This document shows, in pieces, positions 1 to 6,769 of a stretch of DNA of 10,014 nucleotides. The notes beneath the pieces are model-generated. The model saw only the letters and a list, made by a program, of their open reading frames with translations, searched no databases and was not told where the DNA came from. The stretch is from Cellvibrio sp. (lineage in GTDB: Bacteria; Pseudomonadota; Gammaproteobacteria; Pseudomonadales; Cellvibrionaceae), in contig JAJQJO010000107.1 of the NCBI GenBank assembly GCA_021323495.1, positions 1 through 10,014 on the forward strand. Direction: 5' to 3'. A program made the position numbers and the translations under genes. Every line of letters begins with the position of its first letter. Positions within the stretch are counted from its first letter, which is position 1.

Positions 1-1668
1 GATTCATTTTTATCCGAGCGTTTGACCCACCGCTGGTTGCGAACGCTCGCGCAGCGGGAGCGCTGGACAGATTACCAACAGTTTTACGATAAACGCCTGA
101 CCGACCCTGAACTTGCCTGCCTCAATTTGCGCGCGCGTTTGGCAACCGGCGATAAAGCAGCACTCAATGATGTTGCACCGCTTTGGAATATCAATAAAGC
201 CCAATCCAAAGCCTGTGATCCCGTGTTTGCTGAATGGAGAAAAGCGGGATTTATGACATCTGAGCTAATTTGGGAGCGCCACCTGAAGGCCCTCGGTGCA
301 GGTGATAAAGGAATGACAAGCTATTTGGCAAACTTGCTTCCAGCCGCGGATCGTCCTATGGCGACATTACTGCAACAAGTAGATGCCAATCCGCGCCTGT
401 TAAAACAAACCACAAAATTTTCCAGACAATCCCCCAAAATGAAAACCGTCATTTTGTATGGTCTGGAAAAATTAGCGCGCACCGATGCCAAAGATGCGCT
501 GGCGCTCTGGCATCTTTATGATGCGCAACAATTATTCAACGACGACGACAGGGTCAATATCAAATATCAGATTGCGTTGCGTTTGTTGTACCAGGACCAT
601 GAAGTCGACGCGGAAAAATTGGTGGCATCAACTCCGAATTTAACGCGCGTTGATTTACTCGAATGGCTGCTCCGTGAATCCCTGCGCAAACAAGACTGGG
701 AGCGCGTCAATGAATGGTTGGCACGCTTGCCAGATGAGGCACGCAGAACTGAACGCTGGCGCTACTGGCAAGCGCGCACTATGGAAGAACTGGAAATCAA
801 GGAAGTAAATGGCGAGACACCTGCCAGCATTTACGCCAGCGTAGCACCCGAGAGAAGTTTTTATGGTTTCCTGGCGTCCGATAAAACCGGAGTAAATTAT
901 CACCTGCTCGATCGCCCAATGACGTTTACCGAGGGCCAGGTTAATGCGGTGGAAAATGCACCCGGAATTTTACGTGCGCGCGAATTTTTTGTGCGTGGCG
1001 AAATCGGCGCGGCGAATCGCGAATTTTTCTTCACTACACGCCGTATGCCGTTGGAGAACATGGTAATTGCCGGCCGTTTAGCAGAAAAATTAGGCTGGTA
1101 TCGGAACGGCATACAAGTGATGGCCGAAGCGCAATATTGGGACGATCTGCAAGTACGCTTTCCAATTGTCTACAAGGAACACGTAACCAAAGCCGCACAA
1201 CAAACCTCGGTAAATCCGCTGTTTATTTTTGCGGTAACCCGCCAGGAAAGTGCGTTTGTACACGATGCGAAATCCCCTGCGGGTGCAGTGGGCTTGATGC
1301 AATTGTTACCGGCAACAGCCAAACAAACTGCACAAAAAAATGGTTTGAGTTTCACACCGCAAGATTTAATCATGCCGGAAAAAAATATCGCGCTTGGCAG
1401 CCGCTATCTTGATCATTTGCTTGGAGTGTTTGATGGAAACCGCATCCTGGCCGCTGCTGCGTATAACGCCGGGCCAACAAGAGTTAAAAAATGGTTGAAT
1501 AAAGACAAAGGCGCCCAGCTCCCCTACGATGTCTGGATTGAAACCATTCCTTACAAAGAAACCCGCGGCTACGTGCAAAACGTGCTGTCCTTTTCGGTGA
1601 TTTATGCCTATCGCCTGGGGCAAGAAACTAATTTCGTAACACCAGCGGAGGCCAATCGCCAATTATAA
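1..1668 (+). CDS. slt: Soluble lytic murein transglycosylase, 5'-truncated by window edge
   Basis: Periplasmic enzyme that cleaves the MurNAc-GlcNAc bond of peptidoglycan and leaves a 1,6-anhydro end, acting in wall turnover and recycling. The frame is open from base 1 (it begins Asp-Ser-Phe-Leu), so the start and the expected signal peptide lie upstream. About 555 codons are visible against roughly 640-660 for the family, so about 90 residues are missing; the TTG at 22 is not a start. The first two thirds are helix-rich, as in the ring-shaped U and L domains of Slt70. The C-terminal catalytic domain has the GEWL-like motifs in order: RQESAF with the catalytic Glu at 1246-1248, GLMQ at 1291-1302, the NIALGSRYLDHLL helix, and AYNAGP near 1459-1476. 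The protein ends in EANRQL-stop, and a strong terminator follows 15 bases later. Nothing in the visible part looks damaged. Family assignment is very secure; the promoter is out of view. Confidence 0.96.
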   Translation, partial: DSFLSERLTHRWLRTLAQRERWTDYQQFYDKRLTDPELACLNLRARLATGDKAALNDVAPLWNINKAQSKACDPVFAEWRKAGFMTSELIWERHLKALGAGDKGMTSYLANLLPAADRPMATLLQQVDANPRLLKQTTKFSRQSPKMKTVILYGLEKLARTDAKDALALWHLYDAQQLFNDDDRVNIKYQIALRLLYQDHEVDAEKLVASTPNLTRVDLLEWLLRESLRKQDWERVNEWLARLPDEARRTERWRYWQARTMEELEIKEVNGETPASIYASVAPERSFYGFLASDKTGVNYHLLDRPMTFTEGQVNAVENAPGILRAREFFVRGEIGAANREFFFTTRRMPLENMVIAGRLAEKLGWYRNGIQVMAEAQYWDDLQVRFPIVYKEHVTKAAQQTSVNPLFIFAVTRQESAFVHDAKSPAGAVGLMQLLPATAKQTAQKNGLSFTPQDLIMPEKNIALGSRYLDHLLGVFDGNRILAAAAYNAGPTRVKKWLNKDKGAQLPYDVWIETIPYKETRGYVQNVLSFSVIYAYRLGQETNFVTPAEANRQL

Positions 1669-1683
1669 GCAATGCGATATCGT

Positions 1684-1722
1684 AAAAAAGCCGCGCTTGA
1701 TATTCACTAGCGCGGCTTTTTT
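1684..1722. terminator. Bidirectional intrinsic terminator between slt and cheV
   Basis: A perfect 14-base inverted repeat, AAAAAAGCCGCGCT (1684-1697) and AGCGCGGCTTTTTT (1709-1722), with an 11-base loop. Read on either strand it gives a GC-rich stem followed by a run of six T, the form of a Rho-independent terminator. It lies 15 bases after the slt stop (plus strand) and 21 bases after the cheV stop (minus strand), so one element can end both convergent transcripts. Confidence 0.93.
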
Positions 1723-1743
1723 CTCAGGCTATATTTTAATTGG

Positions 1744-2688
1744 TCAGGTTTTATTTTTTAAATATTCCCGCAACCGATTTTGCACCACCGTCGCCAATTC
1801 GTCAGGCTGGAATTTGGACAAAAATTCATTACAGCCTACCTTTTCTACCATCGCCTTGTTAAAGCTACCGCTGAGCGAGGTATGCAAGACAACATATAAA
1901 TCAGCCAGGGCCGGGTCTTTGCGTACCTCGGCTGTCAGGCGGTAACCATCCATTTCCGGCATTTCCGCATCGGTTACCAACATTAAAATTTCATCAGTCA
2001 CTTTGCGGCCAGCGATTGCCCACTGTTGCAACATTGTTAAGGCCTGCAAACCATCCTGTACTGACACTACGTCGATGCCGAGATTTCCCAATGTCTCCTT
2101 TACTTGTCTTACTGCCGTAGGCGAGTCTTCTGCAAGCAAGACTTTCAGCTTGCGCTTGCGTGCCTCCGCCACCAGATTGGAATCCAGCACTTCATCGGAA
2201 ACACTGGTGTTGTAAGGAATTATATCGGCGAGCACTCGCTCGACATCGAGAATTTCCACCAGTTGCTCATCAATTTTGGTAATGGCCGTTAAAAAATGGC
2301 TGCGTCCAGTGCCTTTTGGAGGGGGCAGGATTAGCTCCCAGTTCAAGTTTACAATCCTATCGACCGCACCAATTAAAAATGCTTGTACCGAGCGGTTGTA
2401 CTCCGCAACAATCAGATTGGCATTATCCAAATCTTTCATTGGGTTCATTCCAATCGCTGCGCGCAAATCAATTACCGGAACAGTTTGGCCGCGCAAATGC
2501 GTTACCCCACGGATATGCGGATGGCTATGCGGCACATGCCTTAAGGTGGGAACTTTAACGACCTCTTGTACTTTAAAAACATTAATTGCAAACAACTGAC
2601 GCCCGCCCAACCGAAACATCAAAAGTTCGAGACGGTTTTCACCCACCAGGCGGGTGCGCTGATCAATCGAATCTAATAATTTGGACAT
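1744..2688 (-). CDS. cheV: Chemotaxis coupling protein CheV (CheW-receiver fusion)
   Basis: Cytoplasmic adaptor that couples chemoreceptors to the kinase CheA through its CheW domain and is tuned by phosphorylation of its receiver domain. It has 314 residues, the usual CheV length. Residues about 15-155 are CheW-like (LMFRLGGRQLFAINVFKVQEV, then HIRGVTHLRGQTVPVIDL). Residues about 181-310 form a receiver domain with acidic pocket E187-D188 (LLAEDSP), phospho-acceptor D240 (VTDAEMPEMDGY), T270 (VVLHTSLSG) and K292 (LSKF). The ATG at 2688 has a GGAAG Shine-Dalgarno 4 bases upstream and matches the usual CheV N-terminus. It stands alone: no cheA, cheR or flagellar structural gene is in view, and its neighbours are slt (convergent) and an EAL-HDOD gene (divergent). 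A TATACT hexamer at 2744-2749 on the minus strand could be its -10 box, but no good -35 goes with it. Confidence 0.95.
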   Translation of the reverse strand: MSKLLDSIDQRTRLVGENRLELLMFRLGGRQLFAINVFKVQEVVKVPTLRHVPHSHPHIRGVTHLRGQTVPVIDLRAAIGMNPMKDLDNANLIVAEYNRSVQAFLIGAVDRIVNLNWELILPPPKGTGRSHFLTAITKIDEQLVEILDVERVLADIIPYNTSVSDEVLDSNLVAEARKRKLKVLLAEDSPTAVRQVKETLGNLGIDVVSVQDGLQALTMLQQWAIAGRKVTDEILMLVTDAEMPEMDGYRLTAEVRKDPALADLYVVLHTSLSGSFNKAMVEKVGCNEFLSKFQPDELATVVQNRLREYLKNKT

Positions 2689-2815
2689 ACCGCTTCCATC
2701 AATTCCGTGGTTTCCATCAGGAAACTTTCAACAAAATACTATGAGTATAGGCAAGGTTTAGGCTGAAGGCAGATATTTCATACACGGTAATAAAAGGGGT
2801 TTCTTAAAGAAGCGG

Positions 2816-2843
2816 TTGTAAGCTGGCTGTTGCCAGCTACACT
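2816..2843 (+). promoter_or_regulatory. Candidate promoter of the EAL-HDOD gene with palindromic operator in the spacer
   Basis: TTGTAA (2816-2821) and TACACT (2838-2843) each match the sigma-70 hexamers at 4 of 6 bases with a 16-base spacer. The spacer is almost exactly filled by a perfect inverted repeat, AGCTGGC-TGTT-GCCAGCT (2821-2838). The arms extend to 10 pairs (TGT 2817-2819 with ACA 2839-2841) if the A at 2820 bulges. A transcript would start near 2850, about 65 bases before the chosen ATG. The palindrome is directly visible; promoter function is inferred from weak hexamers. Confidence 0.4.
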
Positions 2844-2914
2844 TTCTATTGCGTTGCACAGATCTCTGGATGCGGATCTTTCCAAACACAACAATTAATC
2901 AATCCGTTTATTCT

Positions 2915-4153
2915 ATGACCGATGCCATCCCTCTTCTCGCCCGCCAGCCCATTTTCGATGGCAATATGCAGGTCGTTGCCTATGAGCTTCTCTGTCGCAA
3001 TAGCGATTTAAAATTTATTACGTCAACGGATGGTGATGCCGCCAGCTCCCAGGTTTTGCTCAACGCATTCACCGAATTATCCATCGAACAAGTTGTTGGC
3101 AAGCACAAGGCATATGTTAATTTTACCCGTACATTGCTTGATTCCCCTCCCCCGTTTAATCGCCAAAAACTCGTTATCGAAGTGCTTGAAGGGCAGCAGA
3201 TTGATGCGTCAATGCTGCACTCTTTGAAACAACTCAGGGAACAGGGATATACCATCGCCCTGGATGATTTTGAGCTGAATGAGGAAAGTGAAAGCCTGGT
3301 GGCCTACGCCGATATTATTAAGTTGGATGTGTTGAGCTTATCGCCCGAACAACTTCAATACCATATTAATTACCTGAAACCTTTCGGTATTACCTTGATT
3401 GCGGAAAAGGTAGAAACTTACGAGATGTTTGAGCAATGCAAAGCGTTGGGGTTTGATTTGTTTCAAGGTTATTTTCTCGCCAAGCCAAGGGTTATCACCG
3501 GGCGAAAGATTTCAGAAAATAAACAATCTGTGTTGCAATTGCTCTCGGCGCTGCATGATCCCAATGTGCCGCTCGAAAAAACCGAACGGATGATTGCACG
3601 CGATACACTTTTGAGTTTCAAATTATTGCGTTTGGTAAATTCTGCTGCCTTTGGTTTACACCGCGATGTAGAATCATTACGCCAGGCGATTATGCTGCTC
3701 GGGTTGAATAAGTTAAAAAATTGGGTCAACTTATTAGCGTTGTCGAATTTGAGCGGTAAGCCCCACGAACTGAGTATTGCCGCATTGACGCGTGCGCGTA
3801 TGTGCGAAATGATATCAACTCGACTCAATGAGCGCGGCCGGCCTGATTCTTATTTTACTGTAGGGTTATTGTCGACCCTGGATGCATTCCTCGACACGCC
3901 CCTGGAAGAACTATTGCGCAACCTGTCACTGAGCGAAGCACTCAACCAGGCGATGCTGACCCACTCGGGCCCGGAAGGTTTGGTATTACAAGTTGTGCAG
4001 GCACATGAACAAGGGCACTGGCAGGATATTGATTGGAACCGCCTGGAAGAATTAGGGCTTACATCCGAAAGCCTGGCAGAAATCTACGTGGATGCGCTGC
4101 ATTGGGTTGCTGAAACCATGAATAGCCTTGGCATCGCTCCGAGCGAAAAATAA
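2915..4153 (+). CDS. EAL-HDOD domain signalling protein (YuxH-type)
   Basis: Predicted cytoplasmic cyclic-di-GMP-related signalling protein of 412 residues with an N-terminal EAL domain (about 5-195) and a C-terminal HDOD domain (about 205-400). The EAL motif reads YELL (E24). Other phosphodiesterase positions are seen as N69 (VNF), E89 (IEVLE), D117-D118 (LDDF), K137 (IKLD), E164 (AEKVE) and Q184 (QGYF), so the metal- and substrate-binding residues look kept. Loop 6, normally DDFGTGYSS, is instead DDFELNEES, so activity is doubtful. The HDOD part is shown by LLSFKLLRLVNSAAFG and LRQAIMLLGLNKLKNWV; HDOD is an HD-related fold without the metal-binding His/Asp. The ATG at 2915 is chosen because family members begin just before LLARQPIFD. 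A clear Shine-Dalgarno is absent, and in-frame TTG 2849 and ATG 2870 would add unconserved residues. The gene is divergent from cheV and ends 9 bases from the convergent glutaredoxin-like gene. Confidence 0.88.
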   Translation: MTDAIPLLARQPIFDGNMQVVAYELLCRNSDLKFITSTDGDAASSQVLLNAFTELSIEQVVGKHKAYVNFTRTLLDSPPPFNRQKLVIEVLEGQQIDASMLHSLKQLREQGYTIALDDFELNEESESLVAYADIIKLDVLSLSPEQLQYHINYLKPFGITLIAEKVETYEMFEQCKALGFDLFQGYFLAKPRVITGRKISENKQSVLQLLSALHDPNVPLEKTERMIARDTLLSFKLLRLVNSAAFGLHRDVESLRQAIMLLGLNKLKNWVNLLALSNLSGKPHELSIAALTRARMCEMISTRLNERGRPDSYFTVGLLSTLDAFLDTPLEELLRNLSLSEALNQAMLTHSGPEGLVLQVVQAHEQGHWQDIDWNRLEELGLTSESLAEIYVDALHWVAETMNSLGIAPSEK

Positions 4154-4162
4154 TGCAAAAAT

Positions 4163-4411
4163 TTACACTGTAACCCGTGTGAGAAAATTATCTACTTGCA
4201 TTGAATCGAATGGCCAACCCAGCTCATCAATATGTTGCGGGGATTTCAATACGGGAATTCTTACACCATAACGCTCAATTAATTCATCCGATTCGGCAAT
4301 ATCAACTTCTTCCAATCGCAATGAATAATTATTCAATAATGGCGAAACTATTTCCCTGGCCATCTCACATAAATGACAGCCAGGGGTTGAGTAAAGATAG
4401 ACAGGTTTCAT
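4163..4411 (-). CDS. Glutaredoxin-like thioredoxin-fold protein (DUF836 type)
   Basis: Small cytoplasmic thiol-disulfide protein of 82 residues. It starts MKPVYLYSTPGCHLC, the first beta strand followed by a CxxC redox motif (C12, C15). It then has an EEVDI strand, the cis-proline segment RIPVL (P53) and a terminal ELGWPFD segment, all typical of the short DUF836/glutaredoxin-like family. The physiological substrate is unknown. The ATG at 4411 has a strong GAGGTGG ribosome site just upstream (4415-4421). It lies 60 bases after the stop of the DUF5610-like gene on the same strand and could be read with it. A short ACGG/CCGT repeat with a T run in that gap is too weak to call a terminator. Its stop is 9 bases from the end of the convergent EAL-HDOD gene, with no terminator between them. 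Confidence 0.83.
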   Translation of the reverse strand: MKPVYLYSTPGCHLCEMAREIVSPLLNNYSLRLEEVDIAESDELIERYGVRIPVLKSPQHIDELGWPFDSMQVDNFLTRVTV

Positions 4412-4471
4412 AACACCACCTCAGAAAAAACGGCAGTGTATCAGCTCGACAACAATCCGTTCACAGAAAAG

Positions 4472-5785
4472 TTAACCCAGATCCAATGCAAGTATTTCTT
4501 CCATAAAGTCGCGGAAGCGTTTGCCTTGCAGCTGATCCACATCTGTCTCGCCAGGAATATTTTCTGCAATGTTAGACAATAGTGATGTTGGTTCGTTGAA
4601 GTCCGCCGCAGCGCGATCAAGGCTGGCGAGCAGATCCTTGATAAAGTTGCCCAGCGGTAATAACTGGTCCGCAAGCAACCGGGAATCCGAATCTCCTGGC
4701 GCCCGATTGGGTTCAAAGGTTTGGTAAGCCTGGGTCACCTGCTGGATTTCTACCTGTGCCAAATTCAGTGAAAAGCTTCCAATTTGCTCCGCGTCATAAC
4801 CCATGTTGATTGCCTGATCAAAGGCGGCATCCAGGTTGCCATCAAAGAACTGGCTGGCGAGATCATTTACTTGCCCCAACAAATCATTTATCGCAACCAG
4901 TTCCTCCTCGCTCAGTTCCCCCTCGATAGCGAGTGAAAAGGATTGGCTGGAACTGTAGCTCGCATTCAGTGCGCTGACTGAATTATTGCCCCGCCCGGCA
5001 CGCCCCGCTTCCACCGCCAAGCCTTCGCTCGACGCTGCCTTGATGATGACTTTGTCACCTTCTTTGGTGGTTAGCTCAAAGCTGAATTCACGTGCGCGGC
5101 CATATTCATAATTGCCATAGCCTAAATAGCTACTGGTCGCCGGCAGGAAGCCAGGTACATCGAGTTTGGTTAATGCCGGCTTGTTATCCGCTGTTTTTAT
5201 GACCTCGGCAGGCTGGGTGGATTTGGCTTGGGCGTCTGCTTCCGTTGATTGAATAAATTTGGAGCGCAGCTCATCTACACCTTCCAACACCAAATCATAG
5301 GTTTTTCCTATGTCCGCTTTTATCTCGGGAGAGAGAAGGCTCAGGGCTTCAAGTTTTTCACTGGCTTCTGCAAAGCCTTTCTTAAAACCTGCCAAACCGG
5401 CCTCCAGGCGCGCCTGTAGTTCTTCTTGCGTAGCCCCTTCTGCCACGTCCAATTGCAAGCGGCGCTCAATGAACCCAAGAATATTACCGGCCACTTTTTC
5501 TGCCGTCAGCGGCTCAAAAGTTTCATATTCAGCGCTTGCTGCCTGGCCGCGTGAACTGATTTTTTCGTAGGCCGTAGTCAACGTGCGGTTGACAATCTGC
5601 AGTGCAGTTTGCCGGCGGTCTTCCATACTGGAGGAGTCTGGGGTGCTTCCCTGGGCAACCCTGGTTGTATTGCTCTGGGTTGAGGTGCCGGTAATATTGG
5701 CCTGTGGAAGCAGGCCGTTATTAACTGCAGTGCCATTAACCGGGGAGTTGTTAACAGAGGGATTATTAAGCGAAGAAATATTCAT
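4472..5785 (-). CDS. DUF5610 domain-containing protein, probably in the flagellar regulon
   Basis: Protein of unknown function, 437 residues. Residues about 55-180 match my memory of the DUF5610 family (EPLTAEKVAGNILGFIERRL, then EELQARLEAGLAGFKKGFAEA), a mostly helical domain of gammaproteobacterial proteins. Residues about 225-350 form a second region (REFSFELTTKEGDKVIIKA, then QFFDGNLDAAFDQAINMGYD and FSLNLAQVEIQQV), and the C-terminus is helical and acidic. There is no Sec signal peptide or membrane segment. The N-terminus (residues 1-50) is rich in Asn, Ser and Thr, with four tandem pentapeptides at 5-24, and is probably disordered. The ATG at 5785 is chosen over the GTG at 5824: it has an AGGT ribosome site 7 bases upstream, and 5824 would lie at or before the start of transcription from the sigma-28 promoter. 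That promoter suggests a role with the flagellum or motility; this is inference, and no biochemical function can be read from the sequence. Confidence 0.82.
   Translation of the reverse strand: MNISSLNNPSVNNSPVNGTAVNNGLLPQANITGTSTQSNTTRVAQGSTPDSSSMEDRRQTALQIVNRTLTTAYEKISSRGQAASAEYETFEPLTAEKVAGNILGFIERRLQLDVAEGATQEELQARLEAGLAGFKKGFAEASEKLEALSLLSPEIKADIGKTYDLVLEGVDELRSKFIQSTEADAQAKSTQPAEVIKTADNKPALTKLDVPGFLPATSSYLGYGNYEYGRAREFSFELTTKEGDKVIIKAASSEGLAVEAGRAGRGNNSVSALNASYSSSQSFSLAIEGELSEEELVAINDLLGQVNDLASQFFDGNLDAAFDQAINMGYDAEQIGSFSLNLAQVEIQQVTQAYQTFEPNRAPGDSDSRLLADQLLPLGNFIKDLLASLDRAAADFNEPTSLLSNIAENIPGETDVDQLQGKRFRDFMEEILALDLG
5714..5773 (-). repeat. Four tandem pentapeptide repeats in the N-terminus of the DUF5610-like protein
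   Basis: Residues 5-24 read SLNNP, SVNNS, PVNGT, AVNNG: a five-residue unit with Val or Leu at position 2, Asn at 3 and Asn or Gly at 4. In the DNA this is an imperfect 15-base repeat built round GTTAA (GTTAACAAC, GTTAATGGC, GTTAATAAC in the last three units). It is probably a flexible polar leader that could vary in copy number between strains. Confidence 0.7.
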
Positions 5786-5791
5786 AAGTTT

Positions 5792-5828
5792 ACCTGTGTG
5801 CACAGTATGGGGCTCGAGCATCACAGGT
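5792..5828 (-). promoter_or_regulatory. Possible hairpin pairing the ribosome site of the DUF5610-like gene
   Basis: On the minus strand ACCTGTG (5828 to 5822) and CACAGGT (5798 to 5792) are perfectly complementary over 7 bases with a 23-base loop, which holds the 8-base palindrome GCTCGAGC (5812-5819). The second arm contains the AGGT ribosome site of the gene starting at 5785. The first arm lies between the sigma-28 -10 box and the expected transcription start, so it would be present only in RNA that reads through from the FHA gene. The complementarity is seen; regulation is inferred. Confidence 0.35.
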
Positions 5829-5854
5829 TATCGGCCACATGTTGTAAAGCTTCA
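5828..5854 (-). promoter_or_regulatory. Sigma-28 (FliA) promoter of the DUF5610-like gene
   Basis: On the minus strand TGAAGCTT (5854 to 5847), 11 bases, then GCCGATAA (5835 to 5828). Against the enteric FliA consensus TAAAGTTT-N11-GCCGATAA this is 6 of 8 in the -35 box, the exact spacing, and 8 of 8 in the -10 box. Transcription would start near 5821, about 36 bases before the ATG at 5785. The -35 box begins only a few bases after the stop codon of the FHA gene. Confidence 0.82.
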
Positions 5855-5858
5855 ATAC

Positions 5859-6740
5859 TTATTTTCGCGTTAAAATCAGTACTGTTATAACTACAACCGC
5901 CAGCAATCCAAGGAACATCAACCCGTATTTTCCTTTGTGCTGTACCTCTGGAGCGGGTTTTGGCTGGCTACTGGCTGGGGTGCGATTAGGCGATGAGGCT
6001 CTGGTGGGAGCGACGGCTTTTTCGCGCGGACTGGCTTTCGCCTTGGGTTCTACTGTCTCAACTGTCACAGGGACCTTGCGTACCGTCGTTTTGGCCATGT
6101 CGTCAGAAGGCCCCATCACGCCAAAGGTGAGTGCGTCAAAACGCAGCTCATCCCCCCGCTTGACCCGTGCTTCAGCGACTCGTTTGCCATTGAGGAAGGT
6201 GCCATTGGCCGAATCCAGATCTTTCACGAATAGCATGCCGTCAATAATTTGTAATTGGGCATGGCGACGGGATAAGTGCGCTGCGGCCAGGCAAATATCA
6301 CATTCGCTGGCTCGGCCAATAACGTTGATATCTTTTAACGGGAACACCCGGTTTGCCAATGCCGAGTGATTTGCCTTTATCGACCAACCTGTCGCTTTGG
6401 GGGCACGTAATTGGGTGACATTGGCGGATTCCTCTGCGATAACTTTGGCTTCACGCTTCGGGTCGATCACAATCAGTTCGACCAGGCCAAGGGTTATTTG
6501 ATCGTCAGGTTTGAGTTCACAGGCCCCGGTAACTGTTTGGCCATTCACAATGATAGGTTGGGTGGGAATAAGATTACGTAAGGTGAGGTGTTCGTTATCA
6601 ACCAATACTTCCATATGAACATCACTGGCCAAAGGGTCATCAATAACCAGTGCATTGGTGGCTGAACGGCCTATGGTGATCTTGGGTTCTACCAGCCATA
6701 CCGCATTGTATTTATTATCTTTAAAGCGGATTTTAAGCAT
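5859..6740 (-). CDS. Tail-anchored protein with two FHA domains
   Basis: Predicted phosphothreonine-reading scaffold, 293 residues, held to the inner membrane by its C-terminus with the FHA domains in the cytoplasm. FHA 1 (about 1-95) is divergent: GR at 24-25 and VNG at 65-67 are kept, but the usual SRxH appears as SDVH (39-42), with Asp in place of the phosphate-binding Arg. FHA 2 (about 118-210) is canonical: GR 142-143, SRRHA 157-161, NGTFLNG 179-185. A Pro/Ala/Lys/Ser-rich linker (about 215-268) follows, then one hydrophobic helix (about 272-290) and the tail TRK. There is no signal peptide. The start MLKIRF fits an FHA beginning directly at the N-terminus; the nearest ribosome-like AGG is about 10 bases away and weak. 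It lies 88 bases after the histidine kinase gene with a candidate promoter of its own. No Ser/Thr kinase or phosphatase is in view, so its partner is unknown. Confidence 0.9.
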   Translation of the reverse strand: MLKIRFKDNKYNAVWLVEPKITIGRSATNALVIDDPLASDVHMEVLVDNEHLTLRNLIPTQPIIVNGQTVTGACELKPDDQITLGLVELIVIDPKREAKVIAEESANVTQLRAPKATGWSIKANHSALANRVFPLKDINVIGRASECDICLAAAHLSRRHAQLQIIDGMLFVKDLDSANGTFLNGKRVAEARVKRGDELRFDALTFGVMGPSDDMAKTTVRKVPVTVETVEPKAKASPREKAVAPTRASSPNRTPASSQPKPAPEVQHKGKYGLMFLGLLAVVVITVLILTRK

Positions 6741-6769
6741 AAAATTTGACCTGGGAACAAATATCGAAA

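Noticed and set aside
22..24. TTG at 22 as a start codon for slt
   Set aside because: The frame is open to base 1 and the residues before it are coding-like; the Slt family needs about 90 more N-terminal residues and a signal peptide.
2742..2751. Sigma-28-like -10 box (GCCTATAC, 6 of 8) upstream of cheV
   Set aside because: No acceptable -35 box is found 11 bases upstream, so this is too weak to claim FliA control of cheV.
2849..2914. Longer N-terminus for the EAL-HDOD protein (TTG 2849 or ATG 2870)
   Set aside because: The extra residues are not like the family, which starts just before LLARQPIFD, and the TTG would lie at the predicted transcript start.
3469..3828. Minus-strand open frame of 119 codons opposite the EAL-HDOD gene
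   Set aside because: It is antisense to a recognisable HDOD region and shows no domain or ribosome site.
4412..4471. Terminator between the DUF5610-like and glutaredoxin-like genes
   Set aside because: Only a 4-5 base ACGG/CCGT pairing with a long loop precedes the T run; not enough for an intrinsic terminator.
5786..5824. GTG 5824 as start of the DUF5610-like protein
   Set aside because: It lies at or before the expected FliA transcript start and has no ribosome site, whereas ATG 5785 has one.
5935..6369. Plus-strand open frame of 144 codons opposite the FHA gene
   Set aside because: It is antisense to a clearly recognisable FHA protein, has biased low-complexity content and no ribosome site.
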